A DNA stretch of 64,000 nucleotides from Pedobacter miscanthi. GTDB lineage: Bacteria; Bacteroidota; Bacteroidia; Sphingobacteriales; Sphingobacteriaceae. Position numbers and translations under genes: made by a program. The DNA lies in assembly GCF_003315595.1 (NCBI RefSeq), contig NZ_QNQU01000011.1:124001-188000 (forward strand). The letters run 5' to 3'. Below are positions 15,921 to 24,939 of the stretch, piece by piece; position 1 is the first letter of the stretch; the number at the start of each line of letters is the position of its first letter. Below the pieces are notes generated by a model. That model saw only the letters and a program-made list of their open reading frames with translations, did not search any database and was not told the origin of the DNA.

Positions 15921-17290
15921 TAAAAAACAATCTGTTTTCCTAAATAATAATCAATTACTTTGGCACGGAATAGCAAATCGTATTTAGCCAGGATAAAATC
16001 TATTTCTGCTTTATTTCTATTGGTTTGTGCGGTGCTGTAATCCAATGAATTTACCAAACCAACCGTGTAACGTTGCTCAATTACATAAAAAGCATCTTTT
16101 TGCGCCTGAAAAGCATTTTGTGTTGAGCTGTATCTACTTTGAGCGGCATTTAAATCGGCAACCGCCTGGTTAATTACTTTAATCAGGTTATTTTTAGCCA
16201 ACCGCTCATCAGTAATACGCTGTTGGAACACTATTTTAGCCTTTCTTACGCTTGATCTGGCGGCGAAACCGTTGAATATTGGAACAGATATACTCATACC
16301 TACAAACTGCCCGAAGTTACCTGACAACTGATCATTTAAAGGATTATTGACCCCCGCGTAGAGTGGGTTTGTTTTATCGATATTAAATTGATAATAATAT
16401 GCAGAATTTAATCCAGCCCCTAAGGATACCTTCGGAAAATAACTACCTTTTGCTAAATCAATAGCTTTTTCTGCTGCTTTGCTGTTCAGTCCGGCCAATT
16501 TAATATCCGGAAATGTGTTAAGCGCTTGCTGATAAATATCACTCGGAACATAGGTATTTTGAATGTTGTTCAATTCATTGACTAATGGTGCCTGCACCTT
16601 AAATGTCATTGGTGGCTGGATTTCCATTAACTGTCCCAAAGTTAAATAAGATATGGTTAGCTGATTCTGCGCATTGGTTAAATTAAGCTCGGCGGTTGCA
16701 GCCTGCGATTTGGCCTGCGAAATATCGGCCAGCGTTTTATTTCCAACATCTAAAAGTGCCTGCTCTCTTTTTAATGTTGAATTGGCAACCTCCAATTGTT
16801 GTTGCGTAGCCTTAACTTGATCCTGATTATTTAAAACCTGGAGATAAGCCGTTACCACCTGCAAAATAAGATCATTTTTTACCTTTTCTACATTGGTTTG
16901 ATCTGCTGCAAGCAATATCTTGTTCTGCCTGATCTGATTAAGTTTTGTCCCCCCTTCAAATAAAGAAATACTCGTACTTAGACTAGGATTCATGGTATAA
17001 CTCTGACGGTTCTCATATAAACCAGTCTGTTGCTGGCTTCTTCCCCACCTCATGGATTGTTCAATACCGCCATTTAATGTAGGTAAAAGGGCATTTTTGG
17101 ATTGGCGCACATTTTCTTCGCTAAGCGCAGCATTAAAGGCTGCCTGTTTGATGTTCAGATTGTTTTTTAGGGTATTTTCTACAGCCTGTTGTATGCTGAT
17201 CACTTCTTGAGCCTTAATTTGCTGACTAAAGCTTAATGCAACTAATAACGCAGATCCGGTAATTAACTTATTCTTGGTAAACATCTTCAT
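15920..17290 (-). CDS. TolC-family outer-membrane efflux protein
   Basis: This outer-membrane factor forms the exit duct of a tripartite exporter. Reading from the ATG at 17290 (MKMFTKNKLITGSALLVALSFSQQIKAQ) gives a proper signal peptide cleaved after KAQ. The frame extends to 17344, but that extension has no signal character. The mature part has two repeated helical/beta-strand halves typical of the family (ISIQQAVENTLKNNLNIKQA and a second half starting near TFPDIKLAGLNSKAAEKAIDLAKGSYFPKVSL). Length is about 456 residues, the usual size. It is cotranscribed with the adaptor gene downstream and divergent from the deacetylase gene. Confidence 0.9.
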   Translation of the reverse strand: MKMFTKNKLITGSALLVALSFSQQIKAQEVISIQQAVENTLKNNLNIKQAAFNAALSEENVRQSKNALLPTLNGGIEQSMRWGRSQQQTGLYENRQSYTMNPSLSTSISLFEGGTKLNQIRQNKILLAADQTNVEKVKNDLILQVVTAYLQVLNNQDQVKATQQQLEVANSTLKREQALLDVGNKTLADISQAKSQAATAELNLTNAQNQLTISYLTLGQLMEIQPPMTFKVQAPLVNELNNIQNTYVPSDIYQQALNTFPDIKLAGLNSKAAEKAIDLAKGSYFPKVSLGAGLNSAYYYQFNIDKTNPLYAGVNNPLNDQLSGNFGQFVGMSISVPIFNGFAARSSVRKAKIVFQQRITDERLAKNNLIKVINQAVADLNAAQSRYSSTQNAFQAQKDAFYVIEQRYTVGLVNSLDYSTAQTNRNKAEIDFILAKYDLLFRAKVIDYYLGKQIVF

Positions 17291-17348
17291 AATTTGTTTC
17301 AAATCTATATAAACAACTTTAATAATTTCAATCTGTACAGGCATTTAC

Positions 17349-17356
17349 TAACTTTG
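17349..17356 (+). promoter_or_regulatory. -7 promoter element TAACTTTG
   Basis: This TAnnTTTG match ends 7 bp before the deacetylase ATG at 17364. The transcript would be nearly leaderless. A clear -33 TTTG is not seen. Confidence 0.45.
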
Positions 17357-17363
17357 GTTCTTA

Positions 17364-18020
17364 ATGTACCTGATCAAATCACCGCTTCTGCTAAAATGGT
17401 ATTATCCATCACTGTTATGGAATAAATCCCGCACCGAAAAAGTTATTTATTTGACCTTTGACGATGGACCCATACCCAATGTTACAGATTTTGTATTAAA
17501 AACTTTAAAAGTATTTAATGCAAAAGCTACATTTTTTTGCATCGGTGATAATATCGTTAAACACCCCGAAGTTTTTGAACGTGTTAAAAACGACGGGCAT
17601 GCCATCGGCAACCATACTTTTAACCATTTAAGGGGCTGGAAAACCGATGATGAAACCTATCTCGAAAATACACTAAAATGCCAGCAACTCACACAAACCA
17701 ACCTCTTCCGTCCGCCTTACGGGAGGATTAAGAAAAGTCAGGTTAAAAGTCTTAAGTCCTTAGTCCTGAGTCCACAGTCCAACTCCCAACTGAAAACTGA
17801 AAACTCCCAACTGCAAATCGTTATGTGGGATGTGCTTAGTGGCGACTTCGATATTAACCTCGCACCCGAAAAATGCTATCAAAACGTGATTAAACATACA
17901 GAAAATGGCTCCATCATTGTTTTTCACGATAGTTTAAAGGCATTCGACCGTTTATCTTATACACTCCCTAAAGTATTAGCCTATTTTACCGAAAAAGGTT
18001 TCACTTTTTCAACGCTGTAA
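17364..18020 (+). CDS. Polysaccharide deacetylase family protein
   Basis: This is a NodB-fold metal-dependent deacetylase of 218 residues. Motif 1 is TFDDGP (about 30-35), motif 2 HTFNH (H-x3-H), motif 3 RPPYGR, motif 4 the WDVLSGDFD region, and motif 5 IIVFHDS. The active site is therefore complete. No signal peptide or anchor is clear, and the substrate is unknown. Between RPPYGRIK and IVMWDV, related proteins have a short loop. Here the loop is lengthened by a serine/leucine/glutamine-rich stretch encoded by a 7-bp repeat tract (17733-17816), so an intergenic-type repeat has become coding without a frameshift. Confidence 0.88.
   Translation: MYLIKSPLLLKWYYPSLLWNKSRTEKVIYLTFDDGPIPNVTDFVLKTLKVFNAKATFFCIGDNIVKHPEVFERVKNDGHAIGNHTFNHLRGWKTDDETYLENTLKCQQLTQTNLFRPPYGRIKKSQVKSLKSLVLSPQSNSQLKTENSQLQIVMWDVLSGDFDINLAPEKCYQNVIKHTENGSIIVFHDSLKAFDRLSYTLPKVLAYFTEKGFTFSTL
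17733..17816 (+). repeat. In-frame heptad array inside the deacetylase gene
   Basis: Twelve 7-bp steps occupy 84 nt (28 codons): ...aagtctt, aagtcct, tagtcct, gagtcca, cagtcca, actccca, actgaaa, actgaaa, actccca, actgcaa. The same heptads occur in the gaps at 24759, 30427, 30621 and 47371. Confidence 0.85.
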
Positions 18021-18114
18021 GGCTGAGCGATAGTTGTGCCAGACTCAGTTATACTTACTACAATAATTTAAAATAGGTACTATTAATTTTTAGATGTTCA
18101 AAATCGGACAACAC

Positions 18115-18131
18115 TGTACGGAATTGTACGG
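18115..18131. promoter_or_regulatory. Direct repeat TGTACGG x2, possible operator
   Basis: TGTACGG occurs twice with a 10-bp period (18115-18121 and 18125-18131), about 80 bp before the promoter of the Panacea gene. One helical turn between copies fits protein binding, but this is speculative. Confidence 0.3.
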
Positions 18132-18185
18132 TAGTATAGGACCAATCCAACACTTGCTATTATTTTTAGTAAAAAAATCAAAAAA

Positions 18186-18218
18186 ATTGTGACCCTTGTT
18201 AATTTTTTATTATATTTG
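18186..18218 (+). promoter_or_regulatory. Bacteroidota promoter of the Panacea operon
   Basis: ATTG (18186-18189), a 21-bp spacer and TATATTTG (18211-18218) match the -33/-7 pattern. Transcription would start at about the ATG (18222), suggesting a leaderless mRNA. Confidence 0.6.
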
Positions 18219-18221
18219 AGT

Positions 18222-18701
18222 ATGTACAGCGCATCTTTAATTGCATATAAATTCGTGCAAAGAGGTATTGAAGAAAGCAATCCTTTAACGCAAATGAAAC
18301 TACAAAAAATGGTTTATTTGGCGCAAGGCCTGCATTTATCTATGTATGATGGATTATCATTGATTAGAGAAGATTTTCAAGCTTGGAAATATGGACCAGT
18401 TATACCAATTATATATCAGGACTATAAATTATACGGCAGTTCACTTATTCAGGATTTATCCTTGATGAATTTCAATGATTTTTCAGGATTTTTGAATACA
18501 GATTTAAATTATAATGCCAGTTCAGTTATAGACGATGCCTGGAAAATAGCCAAAGATATACCGGGAACACAACTTTCGAACTGGACACACAATGAAGGGT
18601 CTCCATGGCATAAATTCTACAAAGAAGGCGTTAATGATATCATTATCCCCAAAGATGAAATAAAAGTTTATTTCTCAAAATTCATTAAGCATGCCAGCTA
18701 G
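18222..18701 (+). CDS. Panacea/SocA-like (DUF4065) domain protein, possible antitoxin
   Basis: This protein of about 159 residues (from ATG 18222, MYSASLIAYKFVQRGIEES) carries the DUF4065 signature: NPLTQMKLQKMVYLAQGLHL, AWKYGPVIP and a C-terminal NEGSPWHKFY. This domain acts as the neutralising partner in SocAB and in many two-gene toxin-antitoxin modules. The frame extends to a GTG at 18189, but that codon lies inside the promoter. The stop overlaps the next gene by 11 bp, so translation is coupled. An antitoxin role against the membrane protein encoded next is inference from domain and gene order. Confidence 0.82.
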   Translation: MYSASLIAYKFVQRGIEESNPLTQMKLQKMVYLAQGLHLSMYDGLSLIREDFQAWKYGPVIPIIYQDYKLYGSSLIQDLSLMNFNDFSGFLNTDLNYNASSVIDDAWKIAKDIPGTQLSNWTHNEGSPWHKFYKEGVNDIIIPKDEIKVYFSKFIKHAS

Positions 18702-19152
18702 GAAAAAAATTGATCTTGATCAGATTGAAGAAGAGGTTAAAAAAGAATCTGTCGAGCCAAAAGGGAATTCTTTTAACGAAGCAGAAGAGCTTGATAAAGA
18801 AATAGAGCGACAATTTAAAAGAGAGCAGATAAAAACCTGGCAGCTATATAACTCCACATTAAACACCAACGCTATTGAAAGAAAAAAATATGCTTGGTAT
18901 ATTTTTTCATTAACCTGTGTTTGGGCTCTGCTAATTTTTATTTTTATCTTCCTACAGGCAATTAAATGTTTTTCACTTTCGGAAAAAGTTTTAATTGCAT
19001 TAATTACAACAACTACCATTAACTTCTTTGGCTTTTTTCTATTGGTAACAAAATATCTTTTTAATATTAACGAGCATAAGTTGATGGGCGATAAAAGCCT
19101 CCAACAGAAGAAATTTTCCAGTAAAAAGAAAAAAGTCAATAATCAAACCTAA
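18691..19152 (+). CDS. Two-TM membrane protein, candidate toxin partner
   Basis: This 153-residue protein has a charged, probably helical N-terminus (residues 1-65, rich in E and K) and two hydrophobic segments (about 68-90, WYIFSLTCVWALLIFIFIFLQ; about 98-122, KVLIALITTTTINFFGFFLLV). The C-terminal tail is strongly basic (KKFSSKKKKVNNQ). No enzyme motif is seen and I do not recognise the family. It starts inside the Panacea gene. Panacea antitoxins are known to pair with very different toxins, including membrane-acting ones, so this is a reasonable toxin candidate. It could instead be a signalling or sensor membrane protein. Confidence 0.65.
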   Translation: MPARKKIDLDQIEEEVKKESVEPKGNSFNEAEELDKEIERQFKREQIKTWQLYNSTLNTNAIERKKYAWYIFSLTCVWALLIFIFIFLQAIKCFSLSEKVLIALITTTTINFFGFFLLVTKYLFNINEHKLMGDKSLQQKKFSSKKKKVNNQT

Positions 19153-19520
19153 CATATTGCCCCATATTACGGACATGCTATAAATGTGATATGATAGCTT
19201 TAAACTAATCATGAATTAGAAAAAGAAGGTTTATTAAACATATTCAACCGAATAAAACCTAAAAATATTTTCTCTCTGATTATTAAGTACTTAAAACTTA
19301 ACACCAACCATTATTTTCTCAATTTAGAATAATTCCAAATTACTTAATCCCCTGTGCAAATTACATTTAAAAGTTGTTTTTTGCTATTTTTGGCTTCAGT
19401 CAAAAAATTGAGTTTTTTGGTCAAAAAACCACAAATTAATATATAAAAGCAGTATTCTTTTGATGAAAAGCAAGTGCATTTGTTGTACAAGCTTGGCGCA
19501 AAAAGGATAGCATATCTAAG
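19153..19520. other. Intergenic region upstream of acnB
   Basis: This AT-rich 368-bp gap shows no gene. It contains an 18-bp palindrome (19412-19429, GTTTTTTG-GT-CAAAAAAC) and the partly overlapping direct repeats gtcaaaaaa at 19399 and 19420. These are possible regulatory sites for the aconitase gene. No clear TAnnTTTG element was found. Confidence 0.5.
19412..19429. promoter_or_regulatory. Palindrome upstream of acnB
   Basis: GTTTTTTG and CAAAAAAC are exact inverted repeats around a 2-nt centre, 92 bp before the acnB ATG. It is a possible operator or hairpin; low sequence complexity weakens the case. Confidence 0.35.
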
Positions 19521-22286
19521 ATGAGTATTTATAACGATTATATCCAGGAAATTGAAGACAGGAAAACCCAGGGTCTTCACCCTAAACCTATTGATGGTTC
19601 CGAATTATTAAGTGAAATCATCGATCAGATTAAAAATGTAAATAATTTTAACAGGGCTGATGCTGTTAATTTTTTCATATATAACACTTTGCCGGGTACT
19701 ACCGCAGCAGCTGGTATAAAAGCAGAATTTTTAAAAGAAATTATTTCAGGTGGAACTATCGTTGCAGAAATTACACCTGATTTTGCTTTCGAACTCTTAT
19801 CTCACATGAAGGGCGGACCTTCAATCAAAGTGTTATTGGATATTGCTTTAGCCGATAATGGTGATAAAGCACATAAAGCTGCTGATGTGCTTAAAACACA
19901 GGTTTTCTTATACGATGCAGATACCGATCGTTTAAAAGAAGCTTACAACAATGGTAATGACATCGCTAAAGAAATTCTGGAAAGCTATGCTAAAGCCGAA
20001 TTCTTTACCGAACTTCCTGCCATTCCTGAAGAAATAAAAGTGGTAACTTTTATTGCCGGCATTGGTGATATCTCTACCGATTTATTGTCACCGGGCAACC
20101 AGGCACACTCCCGCTCAGATCGTGAATTGCATGGTAAATGTATGATTACACCTGAAGCCCAGGAGCAAATAAAAGCATTGCAGGCACAACATCCTGATAA
20201 AAGTGTAATGCTGGTAGCCGAAAAAGGTACCATGGGTGTAGGTTCTTCGCGTATGTCGGGTGTAAATAATGTGGCACTTTGGACAGGTAAACGCTCAAGT
20301 CCTTATGTTCCATTTGTAAACATTGCCCCAATTGTTGGTGGTACCAATGGCATTTCGCCAATTTTCTTAACTACAGTTGATGTAACCGGTGGTATCGGTA
20401 TCGACCTTAAAAACTGGGTAAAGAAAACAGATGAAAATGGCAACGTGATCCGTAACGAAAATGACGAACCAATTTTAGAGCAGGTTTATTCTGTTGAAAC
20501 AGGTACTGTGCTGACCATCAATACCAAAACCAAAAAATTATACAATGGCGACCAGGAGCTGATTGATATTTCGAAAGCCCTAACGCCACAAAAGGTAGAA
20601 TTTATTAAAGCAGGTGGTTCTTACGCCATCGTATTTGGTAAAAAAATCCAAACCTTTGCAGCCAAAACATTAGGTATCGAAGCTCCGCTGGTATATGCTC
20701 CTGCTAAAGAAGTATCTATAGATGGGCAGGGTTTAACCGCCGTAGAAAAAATATTCAATAGAAATGCAGTAGGTTTAGCGCCGGGCAAGGTTTTACATGC
20801 CGGTTCTGACGTACGTGTAGAAGTAAATATTGTAGGCTCGCAGGATACTACCGGTTTAATGACGGCGCAGGAATTAGAGGCAATGGCTGCCACAGTTATT
20901 TCGCCGATTGTTGACGGTGCTTACCAATCAGGTTGCCATACCGCATCTGTTTGGGATAAAAAAGCCCAGGCAAACATTCCTAAACTGATGAAGTTTATGA
21001 ATGATTTTGGTGTGATTACAGCACGCGACCCTAAAGGTACCTATCACTCCATGACCGATGTTATCCATAAGGTATTGAACGACATCACCATTGATGAATG
21101 GGCAATTATTATTGGAGGCGACTCACATACACGTATGTCGAAAGGTGTAGCTTTCGGTGCCGATTCGGGTACGGTAGCTTTGGCATTAGCAACTGGTGAG
21201 GCTTCTATGCCCATCCCTGAGTCGGTAAAAGTTACCTTCAAAGGTGAAATGAAACAGCACATGGATTTCCGTGATGTGGTTCATGCCACGCAATTGCAGA
21301 TGCTGCAACAGTTTGATGGCGAAAACGTTTTCCAGGGTCGTATTATTGAGGTACACATCGGTACATTATTAGCCGACCAGGCCTTTACCTTTACCGACTG
21401 GACCGCAGAAATGAAAGCTAAAGCATCGATCTGTATTTCGCAGGACGATACTTTGATCCAGTCTTTGGAAATTGCGAAAAGCAGGATCCAGATCATGATA
21501 GACAAAGGTATGGACAACCATAACCAGGTTTTACAAGGTTTGATCAATAAGGCAAATAAACGTATCGAGGAAATTAAAACCGGTATTAAACCAGCTTTAA
21601 TGCCTGATGATAATGCCAAATATTATGCTGAGGTAGTAATTGATCTTGATCTGATCCAGGAACCAATGATTGCAGATCCGGATGTGAACAATGCAGACGT
21701 TTCTAAACGTTATACACACGATACCATCAGAGATTTAACCTATTACGGTGGAGATAAAAAAGTAGATCTTGGTTTCGTAGGTTCTTGCATGGTACATAAA
21801 GATGACCTGAAAATTGTATCTCAGATGTTGAAAAACATAGAGACACAAACCGGTAAGGTAGAATTTAAAGCACCATTGGTAGTTGCGGCCCCTACTTACA
21901 ACATCATTGATGAACTGAAAGCAGAAGGCGACTGGGAATACCTGCAAAGATATTCGGGATTCGAATTTAGCGATGCGCTGCCTAAAGCTACAGCACGTAC
22001 CGAGTACGAAAACATTATGTATTTAGAGCGTCCGGGTTGTAACCTTTGTATGGGTAACCAGGAGAAAGCAGCCAAAGGCGATACCGTAATGGCAACCTCT
22101 ACACGTTTATTCCAGGGCCGTGTGGTAGAAGATAAAGATGGTAAAAAAGGAGAGTCATTACTGGCATCTACACCAGTAGTGGTGCTTTCTGCTATTTTAG
22201 GCCGTATCCCAAGCATCGAAGAGTACAAAGTAGCGGTAGAAGGTATTAACTTAACCAAGTTTACACCAGTTTCTACCAAACAGTAA
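19521..22286 (+). CDS. acnB: Aconitate hydratase B (bifunctional aconitase/2-methylisocitrate dehydratase)
   Basis: This [4Fe-4S] enzyme interconverts citrate and isocitrate, and in many bacteria also hydrates 2-methylaconitate. At 921 residues it has the AcnB order: N-terminal HEAT-like domain (residues 1-150), swivel domain with VMLVAEKGTMGVGSSRMSGVNN (about 230-250), then the catalytic domains. Cluster cysteines are at 756 (FVGSCM), 840 and 843 (PGCNLCMGN). The N-terminus starts MSIYNDYIQEIEDRKTQGLHPKPIDG. It is followed by a strong terminator and by a second, AcnA-type aconitase in the same direction. Confidence 0.96.
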   Translation: MSIYNDYIQEIEDRKTQGLHPKPIDGSELLSEIIDQIKNVNNFNRADAVNFFIYNTLPGTTAAAGIKAEFLKEIISGGTIVAEITPDFAFELLSHMKGGPSIKVLLDIALADNGDKAHKAADVLKTQVFLYDADTDRLKEAYNNGNDIAKEILESYAKAEFFTELPAIPEEIKVVTFIAGIGDISTDLLSPGNQAHSRSDRELHGKCMITPEAQEQIKALQAQHPDKSVMLVAEKGTMGVGSSRMSGVNNVALWTGKRSSPYVPFVNIAPIVGGTNGISPIFLTTVDVTGGIGIDLKNWVKKTDENGNVIRNENDEPILEQVYSVETGTVLTINTKTKKLYNGDQELIDISKALTPQKVEFIKAGGSYAIVFGKKIQTFAAKTLGIEAPLVYAPAKEVSIDGQGLTAVEKIFNRNAVGLAPGKVLHAGSDVRVEVNIVGSQDTTGLMTAQELEAMAATVISPIVDGAYQSGCHTASVWDKKAQANIPKLMKFMNDFGVITARDPKGTYHSMTDVIHKVLNDITIDEWAIIIGGDSHTRMSKGVAFGADSGTVALALATGEASMPIPESVKVTFKGEMKQHMDFRDVVHATQLQMLQQFDGENVFQGRIIEVHIGTLLADQAFTFTDWTAEMKAKASICISQDDTLIQSLEIAKSRIQIMIDKGMDNHNQVLQGLINKANKRIEEIKTGIKPALMPDDNAKYYAEVVIDLDLIQEPMIADPDVNNADVSKRYTHDTIRDLTYYGGDKKVDLGFVGSCMVHKDDLKIVSQMLKNIETQTGKVEFKAPLVVAAPTYNIIDELKAEGDWEYLQRYSGFEFSDALPKATARTEYENIMYLERPGCNLCMGNQEKAAKGDTVMATSTRLFQGRVVEDKDGKKGESLLASTPVVVLSAILGRIPSIEEYKVAVEGINLTKFTPVSTKQ

Positions 22287-22317
22287 TAACAAATAAGCAT
22301 ATCATTTGTTAATAACC

Positions 22318-22352
22318 AAGAGGCTATCTGATAAACCGGATAGCCTCTTTAT
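22318..22352 (+). terminator. Rho-independent terminator after acnB
   Basis: A perfect 11-bp stem AAGAGGCTATC/GATAGCCTCTT (22318-22328 and 22339-22349) encloses a 10-nt loop and is followed by T-rich sequence. It separates the two aconitase genes into two transcription units. Confidence 0.9.
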
Positions 22353-22478
22353 TTTATGTAAAATTTGCATAGAATGTTTTTAAATAACACAATTTGACAA
22401 TTCACAAAAACAAGTCTGTTAAAATTTGTTTAATTTAGAATAGTCTCATAATTGACAATAATTATTAAAAAATAAAGT

Positions 22479-24758
22479 ATGGCTTTTGATATAGAAATGA
22501 TCAAAAAGGTATATGCAAACTTTGGTAGCCGTGTAGAGGCTGCGCGTAAAGTAGTTGGCAGACCTTTAACATTATCTGAAAAAATATTGTATGCACACCT
22601 TTGGGATGGAGATCCTAAAACGGCGTTTAAACGTGGTTCTGATTACGTAGATTTTGCTCCAGATCGCGTTGCGATGCAGGATGCAACTGCACAAATGGCA
22701 TTATTGCAGTTTATGCAGGCAGGAAGGCCTCAGGTGGCTGTTCCTTCTACGGTTCACTGTGATCACTTAATTACAGCCAAAGAAGGTGCTGCAATAGATT
22801 TACCTCATGCTAAAACCGAAAGTGCCGAAGTTTTCGATTTCCTGTCTTCGGTATCCAACAAATATGGTATCGGTTTCTGGAAACCAGGTGCAGGTATTAT
22901 CCACCAGGTGGTTTTAGAAAATTATGCTTTTCCGGGTGGAATGATGATCGGAACCGACTCTCATACGGTAAATGCCGGTGGTTTGGGTATGGTTGCCATT
23001 GGTGTTGGTGGTGCTGACGCATGTGACGTAATGGCCGGCTTACCCTGGGAACTTAAATTCCCTAAACTGATTGGTGTTAAATTAACCGGAAAATTAAACG
23101 GCTGGACAGCTGCTAAAGATGTTATCCTTAAAGTTGCAGGTATCCTTACTGTAAAAGGTGGTACCGGTGCAATTGTAGAGTATTTTGGCGATGGTGCAAC
23201 TTCTATGAGTTGTACAGGTAAAGGCACCATTTGTAATATGGGTGCAGAAATTGGTGCAACCACTTCTACCTTCGGTTATGATGAAAGCATGGAACGTTAT
23301 TTACGTGCTACAGGAAGGAATGAAGTTGCTGATGAAGCCAATAAAATAGCCGCTTATTTAACCGGCGATGATGAAGTTTATGCTGATCCGGAACAATATT
23401 TTGATCAGGTAATCGAAATTGACTTAGATACCCTGGAGCCATATTTAAATGGTCCGTTTACACCAGATTTAGCTACCCCGGTTTCACAGATGAAAGTGGA
23501 GGCAGAGAAAAATGGCTGGCCTTTAAAAGTAGAATGGGGACTGATCGGTTCTTGTACCAATTCTTCTTACGAAGATTTATCAAGAGCAGCTTCTATCGCT
23601 AATCAGGCTATTGCAAAGGGCTTGGTTACCAAATCTGCTTTCGGTATCAACCCGGGATCGGAACAGGTACGTTACACTGCAGACCGTGATGGTTTCTTAA
23701 AAACTTTCGAAGATTTAGACGCAACGATCTTCACCAATGCCTGCGGACCATGTATTGGTATGTGGGACAGAACAGGTGCAGAAAAAGCAGAAAAAAATAC
23801 AATTGTACACTCGTTTAACAGAAACTTTGCTAAACGTGCGGATGGTAACCCGAATACTTTTGCTTTTGTAGCTTCGCCGGAAATGGTTGCTGCAATTGCC
23901 ATTTCAGGTAATTTAGGTTTTAATCCATTAACTGATACCTTAACAAATGATAAAGGCGAAGAGGTTAAATTAGATCCGCCTACCGGTTTCGAACTGCCAA
24001 CCAAAGGTTTTGCTGTAGAAGATGCAGGTTACCAGGCACCGGCAGCCGATGGCTCTAAAGTGGAAGTTTTGGTTTCGCCAACTTCTCACCGTTTACAATT
24101 GCTCGATCCTTTTACCCCTTGGGAAGGTACTGATTTAAAAGGTTTAAAACTGTTGATCAAAGCCAAAGGTAAATGTACAACCGATCATATTTCGATGGCT
24201 GGTCCGTGGTTAAAATTCCGTGGTCACTTAGATAACATATCCAACAACATGCTTATCGGAGCGGTTAACTTCTTCAACGATAAAACCGATACCGTTAAAA
24301 ATGAATTAACCGGCGAATATGGTCCGGTACCGGCAACACAACGCGATTACAAAGCGGCTGGTTTAGGATCTATCGTTGTTGGCGACGAAAACTACGGCGA
24401 AGGTTCATCACGTGAACACGCTGCTATGGAACCCCGCCACTTAGGCGTTCGTGCGGTATTGGTAAAATCTTTCGCCCGTATCCACGAAACCAACCTTAAA
24501 AAACAAGGTATGCTGGGTTTAACTTTTGCAAACAAGGAAGATTACGACAAAATTCTGGAAGATGATACCATCGATATCTTAGGTTTAACAACCTTTGCTC
24601 CTGATACACCATTAACCTTGGTTTTACACCATGCTGATGGTACGGAAGAGTCGTTCCCGGTAAACCACAGTTACAATGCGCAACAGATTGACTGGTTTAA
24701 AGCTGGTGGTGCATTAAATATCATCAGGGCTGAGGCAGCAGCTAAAGCAGCGCTTTAG
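22479..24758 (+). CDS. Aconitate hydratase, AcnA/mitochondrial-type
   Basis: This is a second aconitase, 759 residues, with the domain order 1-2-3-4 of the mitochondrial-type/AcnA branch. Visible features are [17 protein letters not shown], cluster cysteines at 359 (GSCTNSS), 422 and 425 (ACGPCIGMW), the domain-4 active-site loop [15 protein letters not shown], and DHISMAGPW. Length fits the mitochondrial-type enzyme (about 750-780) rather than the longer AcnA (about 890). It lies 192 bp after acnB, beyond its terminator, so the two can be expressed differently. A division between TCA cycle and stress or other roles is inference. Confidence 0.94.
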   Translation: MAFDIEMIKKVYANFGSRVEAARKVVGRPLTLSEKILYAHLWDGDPKTAFKRGSDYVDFAPDRVAMQDATAQMALLQFMQAGRPQVAVPSTVHCDHLITAKEGAAIDLPHAKTESAEVFDFLSSVSNKYGIGFWKPGAGIIHQVVLENYAFPGGMMIGTDSHTVNAGGLGMVAIGVGGADACDVMAGLPWELKFPKLIGVKLTGKLNGWTAAKDVILKVAGILTVKGGTGAIVEYFGDGATSMSCTGKGTICNMGAEIGATTSTFGYDESMERYLRATGRNEVADEANKIAAYLTGDDEVYADPEQYFDQVIEIDLDTLEPYLNGPFTPDLATPVSQMKVEAEKNGWPLKVEWGLIGSCTNSSYEDLSRAASIANQAIAKGLVTKSAFGINPGSEQVRYTADRDGFLKTFEDLDATIFTNACGPCIGMWDRTGAEKAEKNTIVHSFNRNFAKRADGNPNTFAFVASPEMVAAIAISGNLGFNPLTDTLTNDKGEEVKLDPPTGFELPTKGFAVEDAGYQAPAADGSKVEVLVSPTSHRLQLLDPFTPWEGTDLKGLKLLIKAKGKCTTDHISMAGPWLKFRGHLDNISNNMLIGAVNFFNDKTDTVKNELTGEYGPVPATQRDYKAAGLGSIVVGDENYGEGSSREHAAMEPRHLGVRAVLVKSFARIHETNLKKQGMLGLTFANKEDYDKILEDDTIDILGLTTFAPDTPLTLVLHHADGTEESFPVNHSYNAQQIDWFKAGGALNIIRAEAAAKAAL

Positions 24759-24797
24759 TTAGTCCGAAAGTCCGGAGTCGGTAGTCCGAAGTCTGGA
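24759..24797. repeat. Heptad tract (AGTCCGA type)
   Basis: The tract is tagtccg-aaagtccg-gagtcgg-tagtccg-aagtctg: 7-bp steps with one 8-bp step. The family recurs at 30621 (opposite strand), 47371 and inside the deacetylase gene. Confidence 0.75.
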
Positions 24798-24844
24798 TAT
24801 AGATAATATCAATCCCGTTTTGTTAATTCAGAACGGGATTTTTT
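24786..24844 (+). repeat. 59-bp direct repeat with terminator, copy 1
   Basis: Identical over 59 bp to 25168-25226. It includes the hairpin AATCCCGTT/AACGGGATT (24811-24819 and 24832-24840) followed by T residues, which terminates the aconitase transcript. Confidence 0.88.
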
Positions 24845-24845
24845 G
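24811..24845 (+). terminator. Rho-independent terminator after the second aconitase gene
   Basis: A 9-bp perfect stem AATCCCGTT/AACGGGATT with a 12-nt loop and a T run. A second identical copy lies at 25193-25226. Confidence 0.88.
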
Positions 24846-24939
24846 TTACTTTTTGATAGAGCAAGAAGTCAATCTTGCCGGAGAAGCTCAACGATGGCCG
24901 TCATGCTTAATTTATTTCAGCATCCTTCCTGCTAGATAG

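Noticed and set aside
18189..18221. GTG start for the Panacea gene
   Set aside because: It would make the -33/-7 promoter part of the coding sequence; the ATG at 18222 gives the family N-terminus.
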